Positions 45,049-54,594 of a DNA stretch of 64,000 nucleotides are shown in pieces. Origin of the DNA: Hyphomicrobiales bacterium (GTDB lineage Bacteria > Pseudomonadota > Alphaproteobacteria > Rhizobiales > Rhizobiaceae); assembly GCA_900472485.1 (NCBI GenBank), contig UCII01000018.1, positions 44,961 through 108,960 of the forward strand, written 5' to 3'. Every line of letters begins with the position of its first letter. Position 1 is the first letter of the stretch. Position numbers and translations under genes: made by a program. Below the pieces are notes generated by a model. The model saw only the letters and a list, made by a program, of their open reading frames with translations. It was not told the origin of the DNA and did not search any database.

Positions 45049-46230
45049 TCAAGCCGCTTCGCCGGCTATATGCCCGGAAGCCCACGCCCATTGGAAATTG
45101 TAGCCGCCGAGCCAGCCGGTTACATCGACGCATTCGCCGATGAAGAACAGGCCGGGAATGGTCTTTGCCTGCATCGTCCGCGAATCGAGGCAAGCGGTAT
45201 CGATGCCGCCGAGCGTCACCTCAGCGGTGCGATAGCCTTCCGAACCGGAGGGTTTGACCGGCCAGGACTGAATAAAAGCCGCAAGCTGCTGCAGGCGTTT
45301 GTCCGATAGATCGGCCATATTGCCGGAGATGCCCTCGCTCTCGACAATATGCTGAGCCAGGCGTTTCGGCAGGATTTCCGCAAGCGCCGTCTGCGCCGAT
45401 TGCCGGCCATTGACCTGCTTGGCTTTCTTCAACAGTGCGAGAATGTCGATATCGGGCTCGATCATGACGGTGATATCCTCGCCTTCCCGCCAATAGGAGG
45501 AAATCTGCAGAATGGCGGGGCCGCTGAGGCCGCGATGGGTAAAGAGCAGGGCCTCGCGGAATGCCGTCTTGCCGTGTCGGATCTCGGCGGGGGCAGCAAT
45601 GCCCGACAACGGCGCCAGACGCTGAAGCAATTGCGGATCGAGCGTCAGCGGCACAAGGCCTGGCCGCGTTTCGACGACAGGCAAGCCGAATTGCTCGGCA
45701 ACGCGATAGGCAAAACCTGTCGCGCCCATCTTCGGGATCGACTTGCCGCCCGTGGCGACGACCAGCGAGGATGTTTCGAAGGCGCCTTCGGGCGTGCTGA
45801 CGCGGTAGCCGCCCGCCTTCTGCTCGATGCCGCTGATTTCCGTTCGCAGTCGCAGTTGCGCACCGGCCGCGCGCATCTCGTCGGTCAGCATGCGGATGAT
45901 GTCCTTGGCGCTATTATCGCAGAAAAGCTGGCCGAGCGTCTTCTCGTGCCAGGCGATGCCGTGGCGCTCCACCATGGCCAGAAAATCGGCAGGCGTGAAA
46001 CGCGCCAGCGCCGATTTGGCAAAATGCGGATTGACGGACAGGAAGTTCTTCGGGCCGGCGTTGATATTGGTGAAGTTGCAACGGCCGCCGCCGGAAATGC
46101 GGATCTTTTCGCCGGGTGCGGCGGCATGATCGAGCACGAGCACGGACCGACCGCGCTGGCCGGCGCGGATGGCGCACATCATGCCGGCAGCGCCTGCGCC
46201 AAGGACGATCACATCATATCTGCCGGTCAC
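45049..46230 (-). CDS. HI0933/YhiN-family flavoprotein
   Basis: A 393-residue FAD/NAD(P)-binding oxidoreductase. The Rossmann motif GAGAAGMMCAIRAGQRG is at residues 10-26, and the family signature GEKIRISGGGRCNFTN follows near residue 40. The C-terminal FAD segment is VDVTGWLGGYNFQWAWASGH. Biochemical function of the family is unsettled. Monocistronic and divergent from the glutamine-synthetase-like gene. Confidence 0.9.
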   Translation of the reverse strand: MTGRYDVIVLGAGAAGMMCAIRAGQRGRSVLVLDHAAAPGEKIRISGGGRCNFTNINAGPKNFLSVNPHFAKSALARFTPADFLAMVERHGIAWHEKTLGQLFCDNSAKDIIRMLTDEMRAAGAQLRLRTEISGIEQKAGGYRVSTPEGAFETSSLVVATGGKSIPKMGATGFAYRVAEQFGLPVVETRPGLVPLTLDPQLLQRLAPLSGIAAPAEIRHGKTAFREALLFTHRGLSGPAILQISSYWREGEDITVMIEPDIDILALLKKAKQVNGRQSAQTALAEILPKRLAQHIVESEGISGNMADLSDKRLQQLAAFIQSWPVKPSGSEGYRTAEVTLGGIDTACLDSRTMQAKTIPGLFFIGECVDVTGWLGGYNFQWAWASGHIAGEAA

Positions 46231-46366
46231 GCTTCAGCCCTTTATTCTTCGCCGCGCTCTCTCGTCATGTTTCCATCATACGGCGAAAGTCCGAGCGGTT
46301 TCCCCCTCGCCAATTGGCAAACTGCAGTTATGATGCACTCACCGATCAACCCAAATACGGTGTTTT

Positions 46367-47803
46367 ATGCCCGCGAGAAAGACCCCGCTGAAAGCTTCCA
46401 TACCAGTCTCGAAAGCACCAATAGTACCTCCCGGACTGAGATCGGCACGCGGCGTGGCAAACTGGAAGGAAGCGGCGCAATGGCTGCGGGCACGCGGGAT
46501 CGAGGACATAGAATGCATCACGCCGGACCTTGCCGGCGTGCCACGCGGCAAGATGATGCCGACCTCGAAATTCACCTCCAACACGTCGCTGGCGCTGCCT
46601 TCGGCGATCTATCGCCACACGATCTCTGGCGAATATCCGGAAGAGACCGAAAGCTTCCGCTACGAGCCGCGCGACAACGACCTGAAGCTGGTCCCAGACC
46701 TGTCGACCCTGTCGGTCGTTCCCTGGGAAACCGACCCGACTGCGCAGGTGATCTGCGATATCGTCAATTCCGAGGGCCAGGAAGTCTCCTACACGCCGCG
46801 CAACGTGCTGAAGCGCATCATGGGGCTCTATCGCGATCGCGGCTGGAAGCCGGTGGTGGCGCCGGAAATCGAATTCTATCTCGTCGCCAAGAATGACGAT
46901 CCGGACTATCCGCTGCACCCGCCGAAGGGCCGTTCCGGGCGTTCCATCCTCGGCGGTCAGGGCTATTCGATCGCCGGCATCAACGAATTCGACGAGCTGA
47001 TCGATGACATCTATCACTTCTCGGAAAAGCAAGGTCTCGAGATCGACACGCTGATCCACGAGGAAGGGCCGGCCCAGCTGGAAATCAACCTGCGCCACGG
47101 CGATCCGATCGAGCTTGCCGACCAGGTGTTCATGTTCAAGCGCACGATCCGAGAGGCGGCGCTGAAGCACGGCATCTACGCGACCTTCATGGCCAAACCG
47201 ATGCAGAGCCAGCCGGGATCAGCGATGCACATCCATCAGTCGGTGGTGAACATCGAGACCGGCAAGAACGTCTTCACCAATCCGGATGGCAGTCCCTCGC
47301 CCGAATTCTTCCATTTCATCGGCGGCATGCAGCGCTTCGTGCCGAATGCGCTCGCCATGCTGGCGCCCTACGTGAACTCCTATCGCCGGCTGGCGCCGAA
47401 CATGTCCTGCCCGGTCAACAATGCCTGGGGCTACGACAACCGCACCACGGCCTTCCGCGTGCCGGTCTCCGATCCGCAGGCGCGGCGCGTCGAAAACCGG
47501 CTACCGAGTTCGGACGCCAACCCCTATCTGGCGCTTGCCGCCTCGCTCGCCTCCGGCCTCCTCGGCATCATGAAGCAGGTGGTGCCGACGGCGCCGACCG
47601 AGGATTCCGCCAATGAAGGCTCCATCGATCTGCCGCGCGGGCTCCTCGAAGCCATCGCGCTGATGGAGGACGAGCCGGCCTTCGAAGAGGTGTTCGGCAA
47701 GGACTTCATCGGTATCTACGCCGGCGTGAAGCGCGGCGAATTCGAAACCTTCATGCAGGTGATCAGCCCGTGGGAGCGGGAATTCCTTCTGCTCAACGTG
47801 TGA
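46367..47803 (+). CDS. puuA: Glutamine-synthetase-family enzyme, probable gamma-glutamylputrescine synthetase
   Basis: A 478-residue glutamine-synthetase fold protein. The N-terminal beta-grasp contains IECITPDLAGVPRGK; the catalytic part shows APEIEFYLV (metal-binding Glu), GPAQLEINLRHG, SAMHIHQSV (metal His) and the C-terminal RVENRLPSSDANPYLALAAS. The RxENR...DANPYL pattern is that of the PuuA/GlnT-like group, which ligates glutamate to putrescine or other amines with ATP. The next gene encodes a PuuB-like oxidase, supporting a polyamine route; a related amine is possible. Start ATG 46367 has no clear Shine-Dalgarno sequence. Confidence 0.82.
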   Translation: MPARKTPLKASIPVSKAPIVPPGLRSARGVANWKEAAQWLRARGIEDIECITPDLAGVPRGKMMPTSKFTSNTSLALPSAIYRHTISGEYPEETESFRYEPRDNDLKLVPDLSTLSVVPWETDPTAQVICDIVNSEGQEVSYTPRNVLKRIMGLYRDRGWKPVVAPEIEFYLVAKNDDPDYPLHPPKGRSGRSILGGQGYSIAGINEFDELIDDIYHFSEKQGLEIDTLIHEEGPAQLEINLRHGDPIELADQVFMFKRTIREAALKHGIYATFMAKPMQSQPGSAMHIHQSVVNIETGKNVFTNPDGSPSPEFFHFIGGMQRFVPNALAMLAPYVNSYRRLAPNMSCPVNNAWGYDNRTTAFRVPVSDPQARRVENRLPSSDANPYLALAASLASGLLGIMKQVVPTAPTEDSANEGSIDLPRGLLEAIALMEDEPAFEEVFGKDFIGIYAGVKRGEFETFMQVISPWEREFLLLNV

Positions 47804-47814
47804 AGGAGGCGCCC

Positions 47815-49113
47815 ATGACGCTGCAGGAAACATGGCAAAGCCCGATCGCGCCCGGCCTTTCCTTCTACCAAGCGACCGTCGGCCCGCGTACGAGCTATCC
47901 GAAGCTCGACGGCTCGCGCCGCGCAGATGTCGCGATTATCGGTGGCGGCTATACCGGCCTTCAGGCCGCCTACAATCTTGCCAAAGGTGGCGCGGAGGTC
48001 GTTCTGATCGACGCGAACCGCTTCGGCGACGGCGCCTCCGGCCGCAACGGCGGGCAGCTCGGCACCGGCCAGCGCTGGTGGCCGGAAGAGATGGAAGAGA
48101 AGATCGGCTATGAACGCTCCAAAGCTCTTTTCGATCTGGCCGAGGACGCCAAGCGGCATCTTCTCGATTTCTCCGCCGAGCATGGCATCGACATCGATTT
48201 CCTGCCCGGCCAGATGAATGTCACGCACAAGCGCAGCTACAAGCGCGACTATATGGACAATGCGGAGATCGCAGCGACCCGCTACGGCTATCCGCACATG
48301 ACCTTTATGGATCAGGCTGAAACCCAGGAGCGGCTGGGGTCGCAATTCTATCTTTATGGCGTCCGGGATATGGGCACGGGCCATATCCATCCCCTGAAAC
48401 TGCTCATCGGCCTTGCCCGCGTCGCGGCGGAGGCCGGCGCTTCTCTCTTCGAAATGACCAAGGCGAAGGGTTTTCAGCAGGCCGGCGGCAAGACGATCGT
48501 CGAGACGAATGGCGGCGAGATCACCGCCGACCGCGTGCTGATCGCCTGCAACGGCTATATCGGCAATCTCGAGCCGGTGACGGCAAGTCACGTCATGCCG
48601 ATCCGCTCCTTCATCGGCGCAACGCAACCGCTGGACCGCTTCCCACAGGTTCTTCCCGGCAACGAGGCCGTGGCCGATTCGCGATTCGTCGTGCGCTATT
48701 TCCGCAAATCCAAGGATGGACGCCTGCTGTTCGGCGGGCGCGAGGCCTATACGGCGGACAATCCACGCGACATAACGCAGCACATACGTCGGCAGATCAC
48801 CGAAATCTATCCGGCCCTCGGCGATATCAACATCGATTACGCCTGGGGCGGTTCGGTCGGCATCACCATGCCGCGCCAGCCCTTCGTGCGCGAAGTCATG
48901 CCTGGAGTCACTTCCATCGGCGGCTATTCCGGCCACGGGGTGATGCTGTCAAATTATTGCGGTAAACTTTATGCGAAAGCGGTTCTCGGGAATGCGGATG
49001 AACTTCATCTCTTCAGGGAGCTGAACATTCCACCCTTCCCCGGCGGTGCGCGCATGCGGGCGCCTCTGCTGTTCCTGGCGCTCTCGTGGTTTGCGTTGCG
49101 CGACAGGTTTTAA
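47815..49113 (+). CDS. puuB: FAD-dependent gamma-glutamylputrescine oxidase-like protein (PuuB family)
   Basis: A 432-residue flavoprotein with FAD motif IIGGGYTGLQAAYNLAKGG near residue 39 and FGDGASGRNGGQLGTGQRWW just after, typical of PuuB/OrdL. The C-terminal DYAWGGSVGITMPRQPFV and GYSGHGVMLSNYCGKLY close the FAD site. It would oxidise gamma-glutamylputrescine to the aldehyde with release of ammonia and peroxide. It starts 11 bases after the preceding puuA-like gene, with AAGGAGG before ATG 47815. The later puuC and puuD steps are not next to it. Confidence 0.85.
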   Translation: MTLQETWQSPIAPGLSFYQATVGPRTSYPKLDGSRRADVAIIGGGYTGLQAAYNLAKGGAEVVLIDANRFGDGASGRNGGQLGTGQRWWPEEMEEKIGYERSKALFDLAEDAKRHLLDFSAEHGIDIDFLPGQMNVTHKRSYKRDYMDNAEIAATRYGYPHMTFMDQAETQERLGSQFYLYGVRDMGTGHIHPLKLLIGLARVAAEAGASLFEMTKAKGFQQAGGKTIVETNGGEITADRVLIACNGYIGNLEPVTASHVMPIRSFIGATQPLDRFPQVLPGNEAVADSRFVVRYFRKSKDGRLLFGGREAYTADNPRDITQHIRRQITEIYPALGDINIDYAWGGSVGITMPRQPFVREVMPGVTSIGGYSGHGVMLSNYCGKLYAKAVLGNADELHLFRELNIPPFPGGARMRAPLLFLALSWFALRDRF

Positions 49114-49245
49114 AAACCGGAAGATGATTTCTTCCGCCGGCAATCCGCTCTAAAAAGCCGCATCTGAATTTTGCGATGCACACTGGCCTTTTTAAATCGA
49201 TTAGATTAAAAGGGGCCTCAACCAAGACCGATTGAGAGATAGCTC

Positions 49246-50721
49246 ATGAGCAGCCAAATCATTCCTGTTGAACCATTTGATTATGTCGTTTTCGGCGGCA
49301 GCGGCGACCTTGCCGAACGCAAACTCCTGCCCGCTCTTTACCATCGTCAGGTCGAAGGTCAGTTTTCCGAACCGACACGCATCATCGGCGCTTCGCGCAG
49401 CGCGCTTTCCAATGAAGAATACCGCAAATTTGCCGATGCAGCCCTCAAGGAACACCTGAAAAAGGGTGAATATGACGACGCCGAGGTCAAGAAATTCCTG
49501 GCTCGCCTGTTCTACGTACCGGTTGATGCCCGCAGCGACGCCGGCTGGGACCAGCTGAAGAAGATTCTGGACGAAGGCAAGGAGCGCGTGCGCGCCTTCT
49601 ATCTCGCCGTCGCTCCGGGCATCTTCGGCGACATCTCGCAGAAGATCCACGATCACAAGCTGATCACCAAGCAGACCCGCATCGTCGTCGAAAAGCCGAT
49701 CGGCCGAGATCTGGCATCCGCCCTGCAGCTCAACGACACCATCGGCAAGGTCTTCAAGGAAGAGCAGATCTTCCGTATCGACCACTATCTCGGCAAGGAA
49801 ACCGTGCAGAACCTGATGGCGCTGCGCTTTGCCAACGCGCTCTACGAGCCGCTGTGGAACGCCAACCATATCGACCACGTGCAGATCACCGTCGCTGAAT
49901 CGGTCGGTCTCGAAGGCCGCGCCGGCTATTACGACACGGCCGGCGCGCTGCGCGACATGGTGCAGAACCACATCCTGCAGCTGCTTTGCTTGACCGCGAT
50001 GGAAATTCCCTCCTCCATGGATTCGGAAGCCGTCCGCGACGAGAAGCTGAAGGTTCTGCGCGCACTGAAGCCGATCGACGCTTCCAATGTCGAACAGGCA
50101 ACGGTTCGCGGCCAGTATCGCGCCGGCGCTTCGGCAGGCGGCCCGGTCAAGGGCTATCTCGACGAACTGGAAGGCGGCGTCTCCAACACCGAAACCTTCG
50201 TCGCCATCAAGGCCGAGATCGGCAACTGGCGCTGGGCTGGCGTTCCCTTCTACATCCGCACCGGCAAGCGTCTCGCCGGCCGCATGTCGGAAATCGTCAT
50301 CACCTTCAAGCACATCCCGCACACCATCTTCGACCAGGCCGCCGGCCGCATCGTTGCCAACCAGCTGATCATCCGCCTGCAGCCGGATGAAGGCGTCAAG
50401 CAGTCGCTGATGATCAAGGATCCGGGTCCGGGCGGCATGCGCCTGCGCAATGTCTCGCTCGATATGAGCTTTGCGTCTGCCTTCAACGTCCGCAATCCGG
50501 ACGCCTATGAGCGCCTGCTGATGGACGTCATCCGTTCCAATCAGACGCTGTTCATGCGCCGCGACGAAGTGGAAGCCGCATGGAAGTGGGTCGATCCGAT
50601 CCTCAAGGGCTGGGAACACGCCGGCCAGCAGGTGCAGGGCTATACGGCCGGCACCTGGGGTCCGAGCCAGGCTATCGCGCTCATCGAGCGTGACGGCCGC
50701 ACCTGGCACGACGATATCTAA
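49246..50721 (+). CDS. zwf: Glucose-6-phosphate 1-dehydrogenase
   Basis: A 491-residue enzyme oxidising glucose-6-phosphate to 6-phosphogluconolactone with NADP+. The coenzyme motif is VVFGGSGDLAERKLLPAL at residues 14-31, and the active-site signature RIDHYLGKE covers residues 177-185. Lys and Glu ligands in EKPIGRD and FYIRTGKRL are in place. Length is typical. First gene of zwf-pgl-edd, the entry to the Entner-Doudoroff pathway that rhizobia use in place of glycolysis. Confidence 0.97.
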   Translation: MSSQIIPVEPFDYVVFGGSGDLAERKLLPALYHRQVEGQFSEPTRIIGASRSALSNEEYRKFADAALKEHLKKGEYDDAEVKKFLARLFYVPVDARSDAGWDQLKKILDEGKERVRAFYLAVAPGIFGDISQKIHDHKLITKQTRIVVEKPIGRDLASALQLNDTIGKVFKEEQIFRIDHYLGKETVQNLMALRFANALYEPLWNANHIDHVQITVAESVGLEGRAGYYDTAGALRDMVQNHILQLLCLTAMEIPSSMDSEAVRDEKLKVLRALKPIDASNVEQATVRGQYRAGASAGGPVKGYLDELEGGVSNTETFVAIKAEIGNWRWAGVPFYIRTGKRLAGRMSEIVITFKHIPHTIFDQAAGRIVANQLIIRLQPDEGVKQSLMIKDPGPGGMRLRNVSLDMSFASAFNVRNPDAYERLLMDVIRSNQTLFMRRDEVEAAWKWVDPILKGWEHAGQQVQGYTAGTWGPSQAIALIERDGRTWHDDI

Positions 50722-50736
50722 ACCGGGACGACAACG

Positions 50737-51435
50737 ATGACAGCGAACATGCATGCTTTTGCCAATGGTGCCGAACTCGCCGGCAAGCTCGCGGACAAAG
50801 TGGCCGAGACCCTTTCGGCCGCGGTTACCGCCCGCGGCTCCGCAAGCATCGCGGTCTCCGGCGGCTCCACGCCGAAGGCCTTCTTCCAGACGTTGTCATC
50901 GCGCTCGATCGACTGGGGCAAGGTGACGGTCACCCTCATCGACGAACGGTTCGTGCCGGCGGATAATCCGCGCTCGAACCACCTGCTCGTTCAGGAAAAC
51001 CTGCTGAAGGACAAGGCGGCTGCCGCCAACTTCCTTCCGCTCTACCAGGCTGCGGCTTCCGTCGAGGAGGCCGCCGCCATCGCCACGGAAAAGACTAAGG
51101 CCGTCGGCCATCCCTTCGATGTTGCCATCCTCGGCATGGGCAATGACGGCCACACTGCTTCCTTCTTTCCGGGCGGCAGCAATCTCGCAACCGCACTCGA
51201 TCCGGACACTCCGCGCGGCATCATCACGATGGAAGCGGAAGGTGCCGGCGAGCCGCGGCTGACGTTCACTTTCTCCAGCCTTCAGGATGCCCGATTGCTG
51301 GTGCTCCATATCGAGGGAGAAGGAAAGAAAGAGGTTCTCGCCAAAGCCGAAGCAGCAGGCGAGGAAACCGAGATGCCGATCCGCGCCTTGCTGCGCCGGG
51401 CGGCTTCCCCGGTCGAGATTTATTGGGCTCCATGA
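50737..51435 (+). CDS. pgl: 6-phosphogluconolactonase
   Basis: A 232-residue protein of the DevB/SOL family that hydrolyses 6-phosphogluconolactone. Features are SIAVSGGSTPKAFFQTLSS (phosphate-binding), VTVTLIDERFVPADNPRSNH (Asp-Glu-Arg), and AILGMGNDGHTASFFPGG with the catalytic His. It begins 15 bases after zwf and is followed by edd after a gap of 167 bases. Confidence 0.96.
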   Translation: MTANMHAFANGAELAGKLADKVAETLSAAVTARGSASIAVSGGSTPKAFFQTLSSRSIDWGKVTVTLIDERFVPADNPRSNHLLVQENLLKDKAAAANFLPLYQAAASVEEAAAIATEKTKAVGHPFDVAILGMGNDGHTASFFPGGSNLATALDPDTPRGIITMEAEGAGEPRLTFTFSSLQDARLLVLHIEGEGKKEVLAKAEAAGEETEMPIRALLRRAASPVEIYWAP

Positions 51436-51602
51436 TACGGCCGACAGGCCTCGTCATCGAACCCTGAATGACATAGCAACCTATGCTGCGCCGTGTGCCC
51501 CTGCGGGCGCAGCGGCAAAGCATTGATTTTTGGACCCCGCGCCACGCCCCTACCGAGACAGATCTTCGGGCATTGCGCAGAACAGACGGAGGCAGATCGA
51601 CC

Positions 51603-53426
51603 ATGGCCGCTGACGCCCGCATATCAGCGATTACCGCACGTATCGTCGAGCGCTCGAAGCCGACGCGCGAGCGCTATCTGGACCGCCTGCGCAATGCCGC
51701 AGCGAAGGGCGCGCAACGTTCCGTGCTCGGCTGTGCCAACCTTGCGCATGGCTTCGCCATCTGTTCCCCCACCGAGAAGGACGCACTGGCGGGAGACCAG
51801 GTGCCCAATCTCGGGATCATCACCTCCTATAACGACATGCTCTCGGCGCATCAGCCCTTCGAGACCTATCCTGCGATCATCCGCGAGGCGGCGGCCGAAG
51901 CGGGCGGCATCGCCCAGGTGGCCGGCGGTGTGCCGGCCATGTGCGACGGCGTCACGCAGGGACAGCCCGGCATGGAACTCTCGCTCTTCTCGCGCGACCT
52001 GATTGCCATGTCGGCCGCCGTCGGCCTGTCGCACAATATGTTCGATGCGGCCGTCTTCCTCGGCGTCTGCGACAAGATCGTCCCCGGCCTTGTTATCGCC
52101 GCTCTCTCCTTCGGCCATCTGCCCGCCGTCTTCATCCCGGCCGGCCCGATGACCTCGGGGCTGCCGAACGACGAGAAGTCGCGCGTGCGCCAGCTCTATG
52201 CCGAGGGCAAGGTCGGCCGCGCCGAACTTCTCGAGGCGGAATCGAAGTCCTATCATGGTCCCGGCACCTGCACCTTCTACGGTACGGCCAATTCGAACCA
52301 GATGCTGATGGAGATCATGGGCTTCCACATGCCAGGCGCCTCCTTCATCAATCCCGGCACGCCGCTGCGCGAAGCCTTGACACGCGAGGCGACCAAGCGC
52401 GCGCTTGCCATCACAGCCATGGGCAATGAGTTCACACCGGCCGGCGAGATGATCGACGAACGCTCGATCGTCAACGGCGTCGTCGGCCTGCATGCGACCG
52501 GCGGCTCGACGAACCATACGATGCACATCGTCGCCATGGCGCGCGCCGCCGGTATCGTGCTTACCTGGCAGGATATTTCTGAGCTTTCGGACATCATCCC
52601 GCTGCTTGCCCGCGTCTATCCGAACGGGCTTGCCGACGTGAATCATTTCCATGCTGCTGGCGGCATGGGCTTCCTCATCAAGGAACTTCTGAAGAAGGGG
52701 CTGCTGCACGACGATGTTCGCACCGTCTACGGCCAGGGCCTCGGCAGCTACTCCATCGACGTCAAGCTCGGCGCCGACGGCAATGTCGTGCGCGAACCCG
52801 CTCCGGAAAAAAGCCACGACCCGAAGGTGCTGGCAAGCATCGACACACCCTTCCAAAGCAATGGCGGCCTGAAGATGCTGCGTGGGAATATCGGCAAGGC
52901 GGTCATCAAGATCTCCGCCGTCAAGCCGGAGCGCCACATTATCGAAGCGCCCGCCGTCATCTTCCACGACCAGCTGGAGATGCAGCAGGCCTTCAAGGAC
53001 GGCAAGCTGAACCGCGATTTCGTGGCCGTCGTCCGCTTCCAGGGACCGAAGGCCAACGGCATGCCGGAGCTGCACAAGCTGACACCGGCACTCGGCGTGC
53101 TGCAGGACCGTGGTTTCCGCGTGGCGCTCCTGACCGACGGCCGCATGTCGGGCGCATCGGGCAAGGTGCCGGCGGCCATCCATGTGACGCCGGAGGCTAT
53201 CGACGGCGGCCCGATCGCCCGCATCAGGGAAGGCGATATCATCCGCATCGATGCGATTGCCGGTACGCTGGAGGTGCTGGTCGATGCCGCCGATATGGCG
53301 GAGCGCGAGCCGGTGGTGGCGGATCTCTCGGCGAACGAATTCGGCATGGGGCGCGAACTCTTCGCTCCGTTCCGCCACGCCGCGGGACCGGCGGATCAGG
53401 GCGCAAGCGTGCTGTTCCGCCATTGA
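51603..53426 (+). CDS. edd: Phosphogluconate dehydratase
   Basis: A 607-residue IlvD/Edd dehydratase with a [4Fe-4S] cluster converting 6-phosphogluconate to KDPG. Cys ligands are in MCDGVTQGQPGMELSLFSRD, LGVCDKIVPG and GPGTCTFYGTANSNQ. The C-terminal TDGRMSGASGKVPAAIHVTP is a strong family mark. ATG 51603 gives the normal length; the ORF is open to 51483 in a region without conserved sequence. KDPG aldolase (eda) is not in the window. In the 167-base pgl-edd gap I see no other gene. Confidence 0.96.
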   Translation: MAADARISAITARIVERSKPTRERYLDRLRNAAAKGAQRSVLGCANLAHGFAICSPTEKDALAGDQVPNLGIITSYNDMLSAHQPFETYPAIIREAAAEAGGIAQVAGGVPAMCDGVTQGQPGMELSLFSRDLIAMSAAVGLSHNMFDAAVFLGVCDKIVPGLVIAALSFGHLPAVFIPAGPMTSGLPNDEKSRVRQLYAEGKVGRAELLEAESKSYHGPGTCTFYGTANSNQMLMEIMGFHMPGASFINPGTPLREALTREATKRALAITAMGNEFTPAGEMIDERSIVNGVVGLHATGGSTNHTMHIVAMARAAGIVLTWQDISELSDIIPLLARVYPNGLADVNHFHAAGGMGFLIKELLKKGLLHDDVRTVYGQGLGSYSIDVKLGADGNVVREPAPEKSHDPKVLASIDTPFQSNGGLKMLRGNIGKAVIKISAVKPERHIIEAPAVIFHDQLEMQQAFKDGKLNRDFVAVVRFQGPKANGMPELHKLTPALGVLQDRGFRVALLTDGRMSGASGKVPAAIHVTPEAIDGGPIARIREGDIIRIDAIAGTLEVLVDAADMAEREPVVADLSANEFGMGRELFAPFRHAAGPADQGASVLFRH

Positions 53427-53467
53427 GATAGTCCGCCGGATTTCAGCAGGACGGCATCAAAGGCTGA

Positions 53468-54388
53468 TCAGGGAATTTTCGATGCCATGGTTCCTGCTTC
53501 CGGCGGAGCCTTGTCCGTCCATGCCGGTGGAAGACCGAGGCGTGCTCCGACGAAACCCGTCACGCCCGGCGACTTCCCGAATGCCTTGCAGGCCTCATAC
53601 TTGGGCGTTCGACCGACGAGAGCCGCGAGTTTTGCCCTGGAAGGGAACGAGGGCGTCGCTCCGAAAGGCGTCTTGCCCTTGACCAGCATCTTGCTGAAAT
53701 CGCCGCCGAATTTGACGGCGAGGCTATAGGCATCCCCCTCCTTGGCGACGGTGCCTGAATCAAAAAATGCGTTTGCACCGCGTCCCCAGATCATGACAGC
53801 TCTCTGCACACCCTGAGGATTAAGCGCCTCCGCCTCAAGCGAGAGGCTGCCCATGCCGATCGGAATGCGGGGGACGGGCACGGGTACACCGGGCAGCAAT
53901 ACGCTCTTGCCTACGGAGGCAACTTTCGAGACGCCGACGGCCGTCGCATTTGTTGCCCTGACCTGTGTCACGACGGCGCGAACGGTCAGATCTGCCGGCT
54001 CCGATAGACCGACGACGATGAAGCGTTCGCTCAATCCGGAGCAAAGCGCTCTGTCGACGGCATTGGTGACGAGATCGCGCTGCTTGGATGTGAAGGCCGT
54101 ACTTTCCGCGCGCATCGAAAAGGCTGTGGGAATGATCTTCACGGTCTTGGCCGCAAGAACGTCGTCCCTGCTCACCCGAAGAAGCGAGTGCGCGACCAGC
54201 CCGTCCGATCGGGTCAGGCCATCATAGGACCGCAGGGATCCTGCCCGATCCAGCGGGGCGGCGGCGCAGCCTCCTAGCATGCTCAACAGCAGAGCCATCG
54301 AGCAAATGTCGCGCCTCCGACGGCTTTCGGCGGCATATGGATCATAGGTCTTACTTCCATCGTGATTTGGGACTGCATTGGCTGGCAT
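53468..54388 (-). CDS. DUF3313-type lipoprotein
   Basis: A 306-residue protein. A basic stretch (RRRRDIC) and a short hydrophobic core end in the lipobox LSMLGGC, so it is probably an outer-membrane or periplasmic lipoprotein with Cys near residue 41 as the first mature residue. The body matches the DUF3313 family in its regular spacing (AGSLRSYDGLTRSDG near the start, VGLSEPADLTVRAVVTQVRA in the middle). A later start at ATG 54298 would shorten the leader to a normal signal peptide length and may be the real one. Function unknown; divergent from a TetR gene that could regulate it. Confidence 0.7.
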   Translation of the reverse strand: MPANAVPNHDGSKTYDPYAAESRRRRDICSMALLLSMLGGCAAAPLDRAGSLRSYDGLTRSDGLVAHSLLRVSRDDVLAAKTVKIIPTAFSMRAESTAFTSKQRDLVTNAVDRALCSGLSERFIVVGLSEPADLTVRAVVTQVRATNATAVGVSKVASVGKSVLLPGVPVPVPRIPIGMGSLSLEAEALNPQGVQRAVMIWGRGANAFFDSGTVAKEGDAYSLAVKFGGDFSKMLVKGKTPFGATPSFPSRAKLAALVGRTPKYEACKAFGKSPGVTGFVGARLGLPPAWTDKAPPEAGTMASKIP

Positions 54389-54429
54389 CGATGTTTGTGC
54401 TCCTGCACCCGGTTATGAACATTCAGCAT

Positions 54430-54468
54430 CAACATTAAATATCGCACTTGATGTAAAAATTAATGTTG
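54430..54468. promoter_or_regulatory. Inverted repeat between DUF3313 and TetR genes
   Basis: Perfect 9-base arms CAACATTAA (54430-54438) and TTAATGTTG (54460-54468) with a 21-base A/T-rich spacer, in the 206-base divergent gap. A candidate operator, perhaps for the TetR protein. Confidence 0.5.
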
Positions 54469-54594
54469 GCTACTTTGCGGCAATCGGAAGGCGAAGCGAA
54501 AGAATTATTTTACCGCGAATTGAGAACTCTGCGAGGGAGGCGCAGGGGCCTCCCATGATTTGAGTAGCGTTGCGACTCATGCCAAAATGGCCAG

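Noticed and set aside
49187..49213. Palindrome in the zwf promoter (CCTTTT...AAAAGG)
   Set aside because: Only 6-base outer arms match and the interior is unpaired, so it is no better than expected in A/T-rich DNA.
49201..50754. 517-codon open frame on the - strand
   Set aside because: Antisense to zwf, a well conserved enzyme gene; shadow composition.
51624..53423. 599-codon open frame on the - strand
   Set aside because: Antisense to edd, which has intact cluster cysteines; the antisense product is His/Arg/Asp-rich without motifs.
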